Assembly: GCA_018268545.1 (NCBI GenBank)
Contig: JAFDWI010000110.1
Span: forward strand, 1 to 7,950
Length of the DNA stretch: 7,950 nucleotides
Direction: 5' to 3'
Source of the DNA: Actinomycetota bacterium
Lineage (GTDB): Bacteria; Actinomycetota; Acidimicrobiia; Acidimicrobiales; Iamiaceae
This document shows, piece by piece, positions 1 through 5,748 of this stretch. The translations under genes and the position numbers were made by a program. Numbering within the stretch: position 1 is the stretch's first letter; every line of letters starts with the position of its first letter. The notes beneath the pieces are model-generated. The model was not told where the DNA came from, made no database searches, and saw only the letters and a program-made list of their open reading frames with translations.

Positions 1-68
1 GCCGACCACACCGGAGCGAGGCGTTCGTACGCGTCACGGGTCCGTCGGCGATGCTCCGCTGCATCCAT
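1..68 (-). CDS. N-terminus of a probable SAM-dependent methyltransferase (partial, runs off left edge)
   Basis: Reading leftward from the ATG at 68-66 gives 22 codons to the window edge, beginning MDAAEHRRRTRDAYERLAPV and continuing W-S. The pattern 'RTRdAYeRLAPvWS' is, from family knowledge, typical of the N-terminal helix before the SAM-binding Rossmann domain in class I methyltransferases. The SAM-binding glycine motif would lie outside the window, so the function rests on this N-terminal signature alone. No Shine-Dalgarno sequence precedes the ATG, but a TACCAT -10-like hexamer lies 8 nt upstream, which would suit a leaderless transcript. The gene diverges from the toxin-antitoxin operon. 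An alternative is that this is chance open frame. The frame is too short here to test by codon bias. Confidence 0.5.
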   Translation of the reverse strand, partial: MDAAEHRRRTRDAYERLAPVWS

Positions 69-76
69 GCGGCGCG

Positions 77-82
77 ATGGTA
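77..82 (-). promoter_or_regulatory. Candidate -10 element for leaderless transcription of the methyltransferase-like gene
   Basis: The minus strand reads TACCAT here, which fits the actinobacterial TAnnnT -10 pattern. It ends 8 nt before the ATG at 68, so transcription would begin at or very near the start codon. The gene also lacks a ribosome-binding site. No convincing -35 is seen 16-18 nt upstream. This is a weak, position-based inference. Confidence 0.25.
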
Positions 83-190
83 CCGAGAACTCGGCCGAAC
101 GACATACCGGTCGGTCCGCGCCGCCAAGCCCTTTGCGCGTCACGCTGGTGAGCAACCGGCCAAGCGAGCCACAAGCGTCCACCGGGTCAT

Positions 191-222
191 TTGACGACCG
201 TGGCGTGTATCATTCTGCTACA
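191..222 (+). promoter_or_regulatory. Candidate promoter/operator of the toxin-antitoxin operon
   Basis: Upstream of the antitoxin are a TTGACG (-35-like, 191-196) and a TATCAT (TAnnnT, -10-like, 208-213). They are only 11 nt apart, so they cannot both serve one ordinary promoter. The TATCAT alone is the better candidate and would give a short leader. It is embedded in a small dyad, TGTA (206-209), nine bases, TACA (219-222). This sits where an autoregulating ribbon-helix-helix antitoxin would be expected to bind. The dyad is only 4 bp per arm, so this is tentative. Confidence 0.25.
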
Positions 223-251
223 GCACTCCGACGCTTCAGATGGGCAGGCCG

Positions 252-620
252 ATGGCAACGATTCCGACCAGGATCAGTGAGGACGTCTCGACGGCTGCCG
301 CAGCAGTCGCGCGCGACGAGCATCGATCGACCAGCGAACAGATCAACTACTGGGTCCGCGTCGGCATGCAGGTCGAACGATCCACCACGGCGACAAGCCG
401 GATGACACTCGCGGTGGTGACCGGCCGGGCCCCGTTCTCGACCCTGCCGCCCCAGCAACGAGCAATCGCCCATTCGCTCATCGACGCCGACCTGTCTCGA
501 CGGGTCGCTGCCGCGCAGTTCGGGCAGGATGCCCACGACGACGGAAAGACCGCGGTGTACCTCGACGACGACGGTCGAGTCGTCCAGATGGCGCCCGGCA
601 GCGAACGCCAGAGGTCGTGA
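252..620 (+). CDS. ParD-like ribbon-helix-helix antitoxin
   Basis: A protein of 122 residues and the proposed antitoxin of a type II toxin-antitoxin pair. Residues 3-10 (TIPTRISE) form a plausible DNA-contacting beta strand. Helices at about 11-22 and 27-40 (with STSEQINYWVRVG) follow, which is the ribbon-helix-helix layout of ParD-like antitoxins. The middle part has 'GRAPFSTLPP', and the acidic tail has 'VYLDDDGRVVQMAPG', the probable toxin-binding portion. Expected role: bind and neutralise the downstream kinase and repress its own promoter. The ATG at 252 is preferred because a GGCAGG purine-rich stretch lies just before it. An in-frame ATG at 240 would add four residues (MGRP) but has no visible ribosome site. 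The stop overlaps the toxin start by 4 nt, implying translational coupling. The family call comes from the N-terminal pattern and context. The C-terminal half is not diagnostic. Confidence 0.75.
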   Translation: MATIPTRISEDVSTAAAAVARDEHRSTSEQINYWVRVGMQVERSTTATSRMTLAVVTGRAPFSTLPPQQRAIAHSLIDADLSRRVAAAQFGQDAHDDGKTAVYLDDDGRVVQMAPGSERQRS

Positions 621-1186
621 GCCGGCTCGATCTGATCGTCGGCCCGAACGGCGCGGGAAAGTCGACCTTTTTCGCACGAATCATCGCACCGGAGCGCCCG
701 GGCCTACCGTTCGTGAACGCTGACGTGATCGCGGCCGAACGGTTCGGGGGCGATGCGAGCAGCCACGCGTACGAGGCCGGCCGCATCGCGGCCCAGCTCC
801 GCTCGACGCTGATAGCGGCGAACTCCGACTTCTGTACCGAGACGGTGTTCTCCCACGGTTCCAAACTCGACCTTGTCGTCGAGGCCGTCGCCGCGGGCTA
901 TGACGTCGTGCTCCACGTCATCATGATCCCGCTGGAACTGTCCGGTCCTCGGGTTGCTGCTCGGGTCGCGGCCGGAGGGCATTCGGTTCCCTCGGGAAAG
1001 CTCGCCGGACGCTACGAACGCGTCTGGCCGATGGTGGTCCAAGCGTTCCCGCTCTGCCACCGTGCGGTTTTCTACGACAACGCCCGACTCGAAGGCCCCG
1101 AAGAAGTTGCTTCGTACCGCCACGGAGTGCCTGACTACCCGCCGAGGTGGCCGAAATGGACGCCGAAGGCACTCGCGCAACTCTGA
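617..1186 (+). CDS. Zeta-type toxin, P-loop kinase
   Basis: A protein of 189 residues starting at GTG 617, which overlaps the antitoxin stop (GTGA); AGAGG lies just upstream. The Walker A loop GPNGAGKST is at residues 9-17 (K15). 'FVNADVIA' at 32-39 carries the Asp (D36) matching the zeta-toxin catalytic base. 'ETVFSH' at 75-80 gives the conserved Glu (E75). 'RVAARVAAGGHSVP' at 112-125 and 'RYERV' at 132-136 supply arginines typical of the phosphate-binding lid, and 'YDN' at 153-155 is near the C-terminus. Characterised zeta toxins phosphorylate the 3'-hydroxyl of UDP-N-acetylglucosamine and so block cell-wall synthesis. Whether this compact member uses the same substrate cannot be told from sequence. 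Key residues are all present, so it is likely active. The pairing with a ParD-like rather than an epsilon-type antitoxin is notable. A small non-toxin nucleotide kinase is the main alternative. Confidence 0.85.
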   Translation: MSRLDLIVGPNGAGKSTFFARIIAPERPGLPFVNADVIAAERFGGDASSHAYEAGRIAAQLRSTLIAANSDFCTETVFSHGSKLDLVVEAVAAGYDVVLHVIMIPLELSGPRVAARVAAGGHSVPSGKLAGRYERVWPMVVQAFPLCHRAVFYDNARLEGPEEVASYRHGVPDYPPRWPKWTPKALAQL

Positions 1187-1192
1187 GCGTCT

Positions 1193-1209
1193 GAACGTTC
1201 GAGACGTTC
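1193..1209. terminator. Small hairpin after the zeta-type toxin
   Basis: GAACGT (1193-1198) and ACGTTC (1204-1209) are perfect inverted arms around a 5-nt loop, starting 6 nt after the toxin stop codon. There is no T-run. It may act with the larger hairpin at 1220-1249 as the end of the rightward transcript. A 6-bp stem alone is weak evidence. Confidence 0.35.
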
Positions 1210-1219
1210 TCGGCGGCTC

Positions 1220-1249
1220 GCTCGGGTGCGTCGACACGACGACCCGAGC
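1220..1249. terminator. Bidirectional terminator hairpin between convergent genes
   Basis: GCTCGGGT (1220-1227) pairs with ACCCGAGC (1242-1249). Inside, CGTC (1229-1232) pairs with GACG (1238-1241) across a GACAC loop, with one bulged G at 1228. This gives a 12-bp GC-rich stem. It lies 33 nt after the toxin stop and 3 nt beyond the stop of the leftward acyl-CoA synthetase, the expected place for a shared terminator. No T-tract flanks it, which is common for high-GC actinobacterial hairpins, so its efficiency is uncertain. Confidence 0.6.
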
Positions 1250-1252
1250 AGG

Positions 1253-2791
1253 TCAGCTCACCTGGCGCTCTCGGCCTTCCCAGAACGGCGCGCGTAACTT
1301 GAACTTCTGGAGCTTGCCGGTGGCGGTTCGGGCCAATTCGTCGCGGAACTCGACGCGTTTGGGACACTTGTAGCCCGCGAGTCGGGTCTTGGTGTGGGCG
1401 ATGATGTCGTCCTCGGTCGCCTCGGCGCCCGAGGCGAGCACGACCAGCGCGGTGACCAGTTCGCCCCACTTGTCATCGGGGATCCCGATGACCGCGACCT
1501 CGGCGACCGCGGGATGGCTGAACACGGCGTCTTCGACTTCGATCGACGACACGTTCTCACCACCGGAGATGATCACGTCCTTCTTGCGGTCCGAGATCAC
1601 CACGTAGTTGTCGTCGTCGACGTAGCCGCCGTCGCCGGTGTGGAACCAGTCATCGCGCATGGCCTCGGCGGTCGCGTCGGGTTGATCCCAGTACCCACCC
1701 ATCACCACGTTCGACCGGGCGAGCACCTCGCCATGCTCGTCGACCGCCATGCGTACGCCGATCGCGGGAGCACCGGCTCGCATGAGGTTCCGGGCCCGCT
1801 CGTCCGCGGGAAGGTCGTCCCATTCGGCACGACCACGGCTCATGGTGAGCAGCGGCGCGGTCTCGGTCAACCCGTAGATCTGGATGAACTCCCAACCCAG
1901 GTCGGCCTCGACCCGTTCGATCGTGCGACTGGGGGGCGGCGCACCGGCCACCACGATGCGGGTCCGGCCCTGCCCTGGCACCGGTCCGTCCCAGGTGGCG
2001 GCCGCGTCGAGCACCATGTTGACCACTGCTGGCGCGCCACACAACAGGGTCACACCGTGCGCGTCGACCCGGCGCAGGATCTCGGCACCGTCGATCTTGC
2101 GGATGACAACCTGTGTCGCTCCCATGCCGGTGGTCGCATAGGGCATGCCCCAGCCGTTGCAGTGGAACATCGGCAGCGTGTGCAGGTAGACGTCCCGGTC
2201 GCTCACCGACGCCTGCCAACCGAACGTGGAGGCGTTCACCCAGCAATTGCGATGGGTGAGTTGCACACCCTTGGGTCGGGCGGTCGTCCCCGAGGTGTAG
2301 TTGATCGTGGCGGCCTGGTCCTCGTCGGGGGTGCGCCACGGTTCCGGTTCGGTGTCGAACCGGTAGAGCTCGTCATCGGATTCGGCACCGATCACATAGC
2401 GGCGGGCGCATGTCACGTCACCGAGCGCCTCGTCGAGTTCGGGGTCGACCAGCAGCATCGAAGCACCCGAGTGTTCGACGATGTAGGACACCTCGGCGGC
2501 CGAAAGCCGGAAGTTGATCGGCACGAGGATCCGCCCGTATCCCGATACGCCGTAGAACGCGGTGAGCAACCGGGCGGCGTTGTGCGACACCATCGCCACC
2601 CGCTCCCCTTGGGCGACCCCGAGCGCGTCGAGCGCGGCTGCCTGGGCGCGGGCGCGCTCACCCATCTGCGCGTAGGTGAGCGACCCCCACGATTCCGCCG
2701 GTTGATCCGGCTCGTCCACGACACCGATGCGATCGGGGTAGACGGTGACTGCACGGTCGATGAAGTCGTTGACGGTGAGAGCGACCTTCAC
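1253..2791 (-). CDS. AMP-forming acyl-CoA synthetase (adenylate-forming enzyme superfamily)
   Basis: A protein of 512 residues, a normal length for the family. It would activate a carboxylic acid with ATP to an acyl-adenylate and then transfer it to CoA in the cytoplasm. The AMP-binding signature YTSGTTARPKG is at 165-175 and 'LPMFHCNGW' at 206-214. YGLTET is at 306-311 and HTGD at 384-387. The hinge region SDRKKDVIISGGENVSS is at 400-416. The C-terminal catalytic lysine is K493 in 'TATGKLQK'. The FHCNGW motif resembles the medium/short-chain acyl-activating branch that includes methylmercaptopropionate-CoA ligases and plant AAE-type enzymes. The substrate cannot be set from sequence, so no symbol is given. 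The GTG start at 2791-2789 is fixed by a GGAGG (minus strand, 2801-2797) five bases upstream. The gene lies 208 bp downstream of thrC in the same direction, across a palindromic element, so it is probably a separate transcription unit. Confidence 0.92.
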   Translation of the reverse strand: MKVALTVNDFIDRAVTVYPDRIGVVDEPDQPAESWGSLTYAQMGERARAQAAALDALGVAQGERVAMVSHNAARLLTAFYGVSGYGRILVPINFRLSAAEVSYIVEHSGASMLLVDPELDEALGDVTCARRYVIGAESDDELYRFDTEPEPWRTPDEDQAATINYTSGTTARPKGVQLTHRNCWVNASTFGWQASVSDRDVYLHTLPMFHCNGWGMPYATTGMGATQVVIRKIDGAEILRRVDAHGVTLLCGAPAVVNMVLDAAATWDGPVPGQGRTRIVVAGAPPPSRTIERVEADLGWEFIQIYGLTETAPLLTMSRGRAEWDDLPADERARNLMRAGAPAIGVRMAVDEHGEVLARSNVVMGGYWDQPDATAEAMRDDWFHTGDGGYVDDDNYVVISDRKKDVIISGGENVSSIEVEDAVFSHPAVAEVAVIGIPDDKWGELVTALVVLASGAEATEDDIIAHTKTRLAGYKCPKRVEFRDELARTATGKLQKFKLRAPFWEGRERQVS

Positions 2792-2818
2792 GTCGACCTC
2801 CGAGGCTCGATGGGATCA

Positions 2819-2832
2819 GTGACGGTCGTCAC
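2819..2832. promoter_or_regulatory. Operator-like palindrome upstream of the acyl-CoA synthetase
   Basis: GTGAC (2819-2823), a 4-nt spacer and GTCAC (2828-2832) form a perfect 5-bp dyad, 27 nt before the GTG start. On the minus strand a TAGCGT (TAnnnT, 2836-2831) overlaps its far arm and could be a -10 element. This placement would suit a repressor of the kind that often controls acyl-CoA synthetase genes, such as TetR or GntR family proteins. No regulator gene is visible nearby, and a 5-bp dyad can arise by chance. Confidence 0.3.
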
Positions 2833-2881
2833 GCTACCGCCACACCCGAAGTCACGCCGCCGACCCTCGCTCGCCCTCCTC

Positions 2882-3018
2882 CTCGAATGTCGGGGCGCAA
2901 AGTGCGCCCACGCCACTTTGCGCCCCGACATTCACGGATCGGCGGACGGCGCGGGCCGCGCTTGCGCAATGCAGCGCGCTCAAGTGCGCATGGCGCACTT
3001 CACGCCCCGACATTCGAG
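2882..3018. repeat. Palindromic intergenic repeat element with three motif copies
   Basis: Copy A (2882-2907, starting CTCGAATGTCGGGGCG) is repeated in inverse orientation as copy B (2914-2933, 20 bp, perfect). It is repeated again in inverse as copy C (2993-3018), which matches 24 of 26 bases. The core of A also folds on itself: GGGCGCA (2893-2899) with TGCGCCC (2903-2909). Beside copy C, AAGTGCGC (2982-2989) pairs with GCGCACTT (2993-3000) around ATG. Between them are further GC palindromes: GCGCG/CGCGC at 2949-2961, and CGCGCT/AGCGCG at 2957-2978. Nested, multi-copy inverted repeats of this kind resemble REP/BIME-type dispersed elements. Copy C runs into thrC and supplies its last codons and stop. 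Whether other copies exist in the genome cannot be seen here. Confidence 0.8.
2885..2933 (-). terminator. Perfect 20-bp-stem hairpin downstream of thrC
   Basis: Bases 2885-2904 and 2914-2933 are exact reverse complements over 20 bp, with a 9-nt loop. In the thrC transcript the hairpin begins 66 nt after the stop codon and ends about 93 nt before the acyl-CoA synthetase start. It could therefore terminate the argS-lysA-hom-thrC transcript or protect its 3' end. There is no T-run after it; a purine-rich GAGGAGGAGGG follows on the minus strand. The structure is certain, but the terminator role is inferred. Confidence 0.55.
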
Positions 3019-4400
3019 TGGGTGAGGATGTGGGCCCGGACCGCTTCCAGGTCGTTCGCCAACACGTCGAATCGCTCGTTCCGCTCAAGCAGGTCGTCGA
3101 GAAAGTCCGGGAGCGGCGGCCGCACGCCGGTCGCGGCCTCGACCGCGTCGGGGAACTTGGCCGGGTGCGCCGTCGCCAGGGTGACCATCGGTAGCCCCGG
3201 GTCACGCCGACAACGCCGCGCCGCAGCGAGTCCCACCGCGGTGTGCGGATCGATCAGCACACCCGTCGCATCGTGGGTCCGACGGATCTCGGCGCGGGTC
3301 GCGTCGTCGTCGAACGCGGCGGCGTCGAACACCTCGGCCATCTGCGCCATCCGGTCGACGCCCACGTCGAGGCGGCCCGAATCTGCGAACGTCGCCATCG
3401 CGTCGGCCACAGCTCGGCCGTCGCGCTCGTACAGCTCGTACAGCAGCCGTTCGACGTTGGAGGACACCTGGATGTCCATCGACGGCGAGATCGTCGGGTG
3501 CACGCCGGTGGTTTCCATCACGCCCGTCGCGGCCCAACGGGTGAGGATGTCGTTGCTGTTGGACCCCATCACCAACTGCGGGATCGGTGTGCCGGTCGTG
3601 CGGGCGAACCATCCGGCGAGGATGTTGCCGAAGTTCCCCGTGGGCACCGAGAAGGCCGCCGGTCCGCCCAGGGTGCGCTGGGCGGTGACGTAGTAGACGA
3701 TCTGGGCCATCACCCGTGCCCAGTTGATCGAGTTCATCGCCGACAGGCCGACCCGGTCACGGAACGCATGGTCGGCGAACAGGGCCTTGACGAGCGCCTG
3801 GCAGTCGTCGAAGGTGCCTTCGACGGCGATGTTGTGCACGTTCGGTTCGTCCACGGTCGTCATCTGGCGACGCTGCACGTCGGAAACCCGCCCGTGAGGG
3901 TGCAACACGACGATGTCGAGCGAGGACCGTCCCCGGCATCCTTCGATCGCTGCGGAACCGGTGTCGCCCGAAGTCGCCACCACGATCGTCGCCCGCTCAC
4001 CTCGCCGGGTCAGCTCGTGGTCGAACAGGCGACCGACCAACTGCAATGCGACGTCCTTGAAGGCGAGCGTCGGGCCGTGGAACAACTCGGCGAGCCAGTG
4101 CCCGTCGCCCAGATCACGCAACGGCACCACCGCAGGGTCACGGAAGGTCGCGTACGCCTCGGTGACGATCGCCTCGAACGCGTCGCGATCGATCGTGCCC
4201 GCCACGTAGGGCCACATCACCCGGACGGCCACGTCGACATAGGACGCGCCCGAGTCGAGCCCGGCGAGATCCTGGGTCGGCCGCCGATCCGGTACGTACA
4301 GCCCACCGTCGTCGGCGAGGCCGCGCAGCAGCACATCGGTGAACCCGAGGCTCGGCGCCGCCCCTCGGGTCGAGACGTAGCGCATCGGTTCGTCAGGCAT
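3000..4400 (-). CDS. thrC: Threonine synthase
   Basis: A PLP enzyme of 466 residues that converts O-phospho-L-homoserine and water to L-threonine and phosphate, the last threonine step. The N-terminus 'RYVSTRG' (7-13) is typical of the long, E. coli/yeast-like ThrC class. The PLP lysine is K115 in 'FHGPTLAFKD' (108-116). 'TSGDTGSAA' is at 143-151, and the phosphate-cradling 'PTGNFGN' is at 253-259. The ATG at 4400 overlaps the hom stop by 8 nt, and a GGGTGA lies just upstream. The in-frame ATG at 4385 would remove the overlap but has no ribosome site. The final residues SNVGA and the TGA stop (3002-3000) are encoded inside a copy of the downstream palindromic repeat. As I recall it, E. coli ThrC ends about one residue after the matching His, so this looks like a short repeat-derived tail. 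thrB, the source of its substrate, is not adjacent. Confidence 0.97.
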   Translation of the reverse strand: MPDEPMRYVSTRGAAPSLGFTDVLLRGLADDGGLYVPDRRPTQDLAGLDSGASYVDVAVRVMWPYVAGTIDRDAFEAIVTEAYATFRDPAVVPLRDLGDGHWLAELFHGPTLAFKDVALQLVGRLFDHELTRRGERATIVVATSGDTGSAAIEGCRGRSSLDIVVLHPHGRVSDVQRRQMTTVDEPNVHNIAVEGTFDDCQALVKALFADHAFRDRVGLSAMNSINWARVMAQIVYYVTAQRTLGGPAAFSVPTGNFGNILAGWFARTTGTPIPQLVMGSNSNDILTRWAATGVMETTGVHPTISPSMDIQVSSNVERLLYELYERDGRAVADAMATFADSGRLDVGVDRMAQMAEVFDAAAFDDDATRAEIRRTHDATGVLIDPHTAVGLAAARRCRRDPGLPMVTLATAHPAKFPDAVEAATGVRPPLPDFLDDLLERNERFDVLANDLEAVRAHILTHSNVGA

Positions 4401-5691
4401 CGGCGATCACCCGGACCAGACGGCCGACGTCGACGACCACGTCGAGATCGGCGAGTTCGCGCCGCACGGCCTGGATGTCGGCCTCACGGGCGATGTGGGT
4501 GATGAAGATCAGCCGCGCACCACCACCGGCGTCGATCTGCTCGAGCGACCGGATCGACACGTCGTGGCGGGCGAGCACCTCGGCCACCGCACGGAGCACA
4601 CCCGGACGGTCCACCACCTCGGGGTCGAGATAGTAGGCACTCGTGAGCTCACCGATGGGCCGGATCTCGGCCGGAACGAGCCGACCCACGTCGGCATGCG
4701 TGCCGTTCACCAGGTTGCGGGCCGCGTCGATCACGTCGCCGAGCACCGCCGTCGCCGTCGGCCCACCGCCCGCGCCGCGCCCGTAGAACATCAGGTCGTC
4801 CACGGCCTCACCCTGGACGAAAACGGCGTTGAAGCTGTCGCGCACCGCAGCGAGCGGATGATCGAGGGGCACCATCGTCGGGTGGACCCGCACCGCGGTC
4901 TGCGTGTCGGCGCCATCGTCGACCCGCTCGACGATCGCGAGCAGCTTGATCACGTACCCCAGCCGGGTCGCCCGATCGATCAGCTCCGCGTCCACGTCGT
5001 CGATGCCCTCGGTGTACACCTGGTCGGCGACGACCGTCGTGCCGAACGCGATCGTCGCGAGGATCGCCGCCTTGGCCGCCGCGTCGTGCCCGCCGATGTC
5101 GGCGGCCGGGTTCGCTTCGGCAAAACCGAGCCGCTGCGCTTCGGCCAGCACGTCACCGAACTGTGAACCCTCTTCGGTCATGCGCGTGAGCACGTAGTTG
5201 GTCGTGCCGTTCACGATGCCCAACACCCGGGTGATCCGGTCACCGATGAGCGACTCACGCAACGGTCGGATGATCGGGATACCACCGCCCACCGCGGCTT
5301 CGAACAGGAAGTCGACACCCGTGGACACCGCGACGTCGAACAGCTCGGTTCCGGTCGCGGCGATCAGCGCCTTGTTCGCGGTGACGACCGGCTTGTGCGC
5401 GCCGAGCGCGGCGAGGACGAACGTCCGTGCCGGTTCGACACCACCGATCAACTCGACGACGACGTCGATGCCCTCGTCGACGCAGATCGACATCGCGTCG
5501 GTCGTCACCACGTCGGCCGCCAGGTGCGTCGACCGCAACTCGTCCATCGTGCGCACGGCCACCTTCGCGATCTCCAGGTCGATCCCGGTGCGCGCGGCGA
5601 GGTCACCGCGTTGCGCTTCGATCCGATCGACGAGCGCTTCTCCGATGTTGCCGTTCCCGAGAATCCCGACCCGGATCGTCCGTGCTGTCAT
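4393..5691 (-). CDS. hom: Homoserine dehydrogenase with C-terminal ACT domain
   Basis: A protein of 432 residues that reduces L-aspartate-4-semialdehyde to L-homoserine with NAD(P)H, the branch point to threonine and methionine. The N-terminal Rossmann fold has GNGNIG at 12-17. 'TANKALI' is at 104-110, and the signature 'GIVNGTTNYVLT' at 158-169. 'DIGGHDAAAK' at 198-207 holds the catalytic Asp/Lys pair (D203, K207). 'FYGRGAGGGPTATAVLGD' is at 302-319. Residues from about 352 on ('YYLDPEVVDRPGVLRAVAEV') form an ACT domain, known in monofunctional Hom proteins to mediate threonine feedback inhibition. No aspartate kinase domain is fused. The ATG at 5691 is chosen. A TTG at 5700 would add three residues and is better spaced from the GGGAG on the minus strand (5715-5711), so the start is not fully settled. 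It lies 57 nt after lysA and overlaps thrC by 8 nt. Confidence 0.96.
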   Translation of the reverse strand: MTARTIRVGILGNGNIGEALVDRIEAQRGDLAARTGIDLEIAKVAVRTMDELRSTHLAADVVTTDAMSICVDEGIDVVVELIGGVEPARTFVLAALGAHKPVVTANKALIAATGTELFDVAVSTGVDFLFEAAVGGGIPIIRPLRESLIGDRITRVLGIVNGTTNYVLTRMTEEGSQFGDVLAEAQRLGFAEANPAADIGGHDAAAKAAILATIAFGTTVVADQVYTEGIDDVDAELIDRATRLGYVIKLLAIVERVDDGADTQTAVRVHPTMVPLDHPLAAVRDSFNAVFVQGEAVDDLMFYGRGAGGGPTATAVLGDVIDAARNLVNGTHADVGRLVPAEIRPIGELTSAYYLDPEVVDRPGVLRAVAEVLARHDVSIRSLEQIDAGGGARLIFITHIAREADIQAVRRELADLDVVVDVGRLVRVIADA

Positions 5692-5748
5692 GACCTGCAA
5701 CGGTAGTTGGCTCCCACCTGCGGAACGCCCCGGAGGCGGACGCGTGTG

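Noticed and set aside
67..405. A 112-codon plus-strand frame at the left edge, and another plus-strand frame ending at 194
   Set aside because: Both are arginine/serine-rich without motifs. The first overlaps the better-supported antitoxin, and both overlap the methyltransferase-like start on the opposite strand.
2829..2855. A tiny leader peptide (GTG start, eight codons) after the purine-rich GAGGAGGAGGG upstream of the acyl-CoA synthetase
   Set aside because: It has no regulatory codon run or attenuator structure linked to it, and such short frames are expected by chance.
2882..3018. A CRISPR array
   Set aside because: The copies are inverted rather than direct, number only three, and have no regular spacers.
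1394..3025. A 543-codon open frame on the plus strand
   Set aside because: It lies antisense to the acyl-CoA synthetase, is rich in His, Arg, Gly and Val, shows no family motif, and is the usual high-GC shadow of a real gene in the complementary frame.
2852..3205. A 117-codon minus-strand frame running through the palindromic element
   Set aside because: It is the wrong frame of the thrC 3' end continued into the repeat; its tail (NVGAQSGVGALCAPTFE) is just the translated hairpin.
3243..4502. A 419-codon open frame on the plus strand across thrC
   Set aside because: Antisense shadow of thrC, whose PLP lysine and phosphate-loop motifs are intact on the other strand; the plus-strand translation has no recognisable domain.
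5700..5748. A terminator or attenuator between lysA and hom
   Set aside because: Only a 4-bp dyad (CGCC/GGCG) is present in the 57-nt gap, too weak for a terminator; the sequence mostly serves as a ribosome-binding region.
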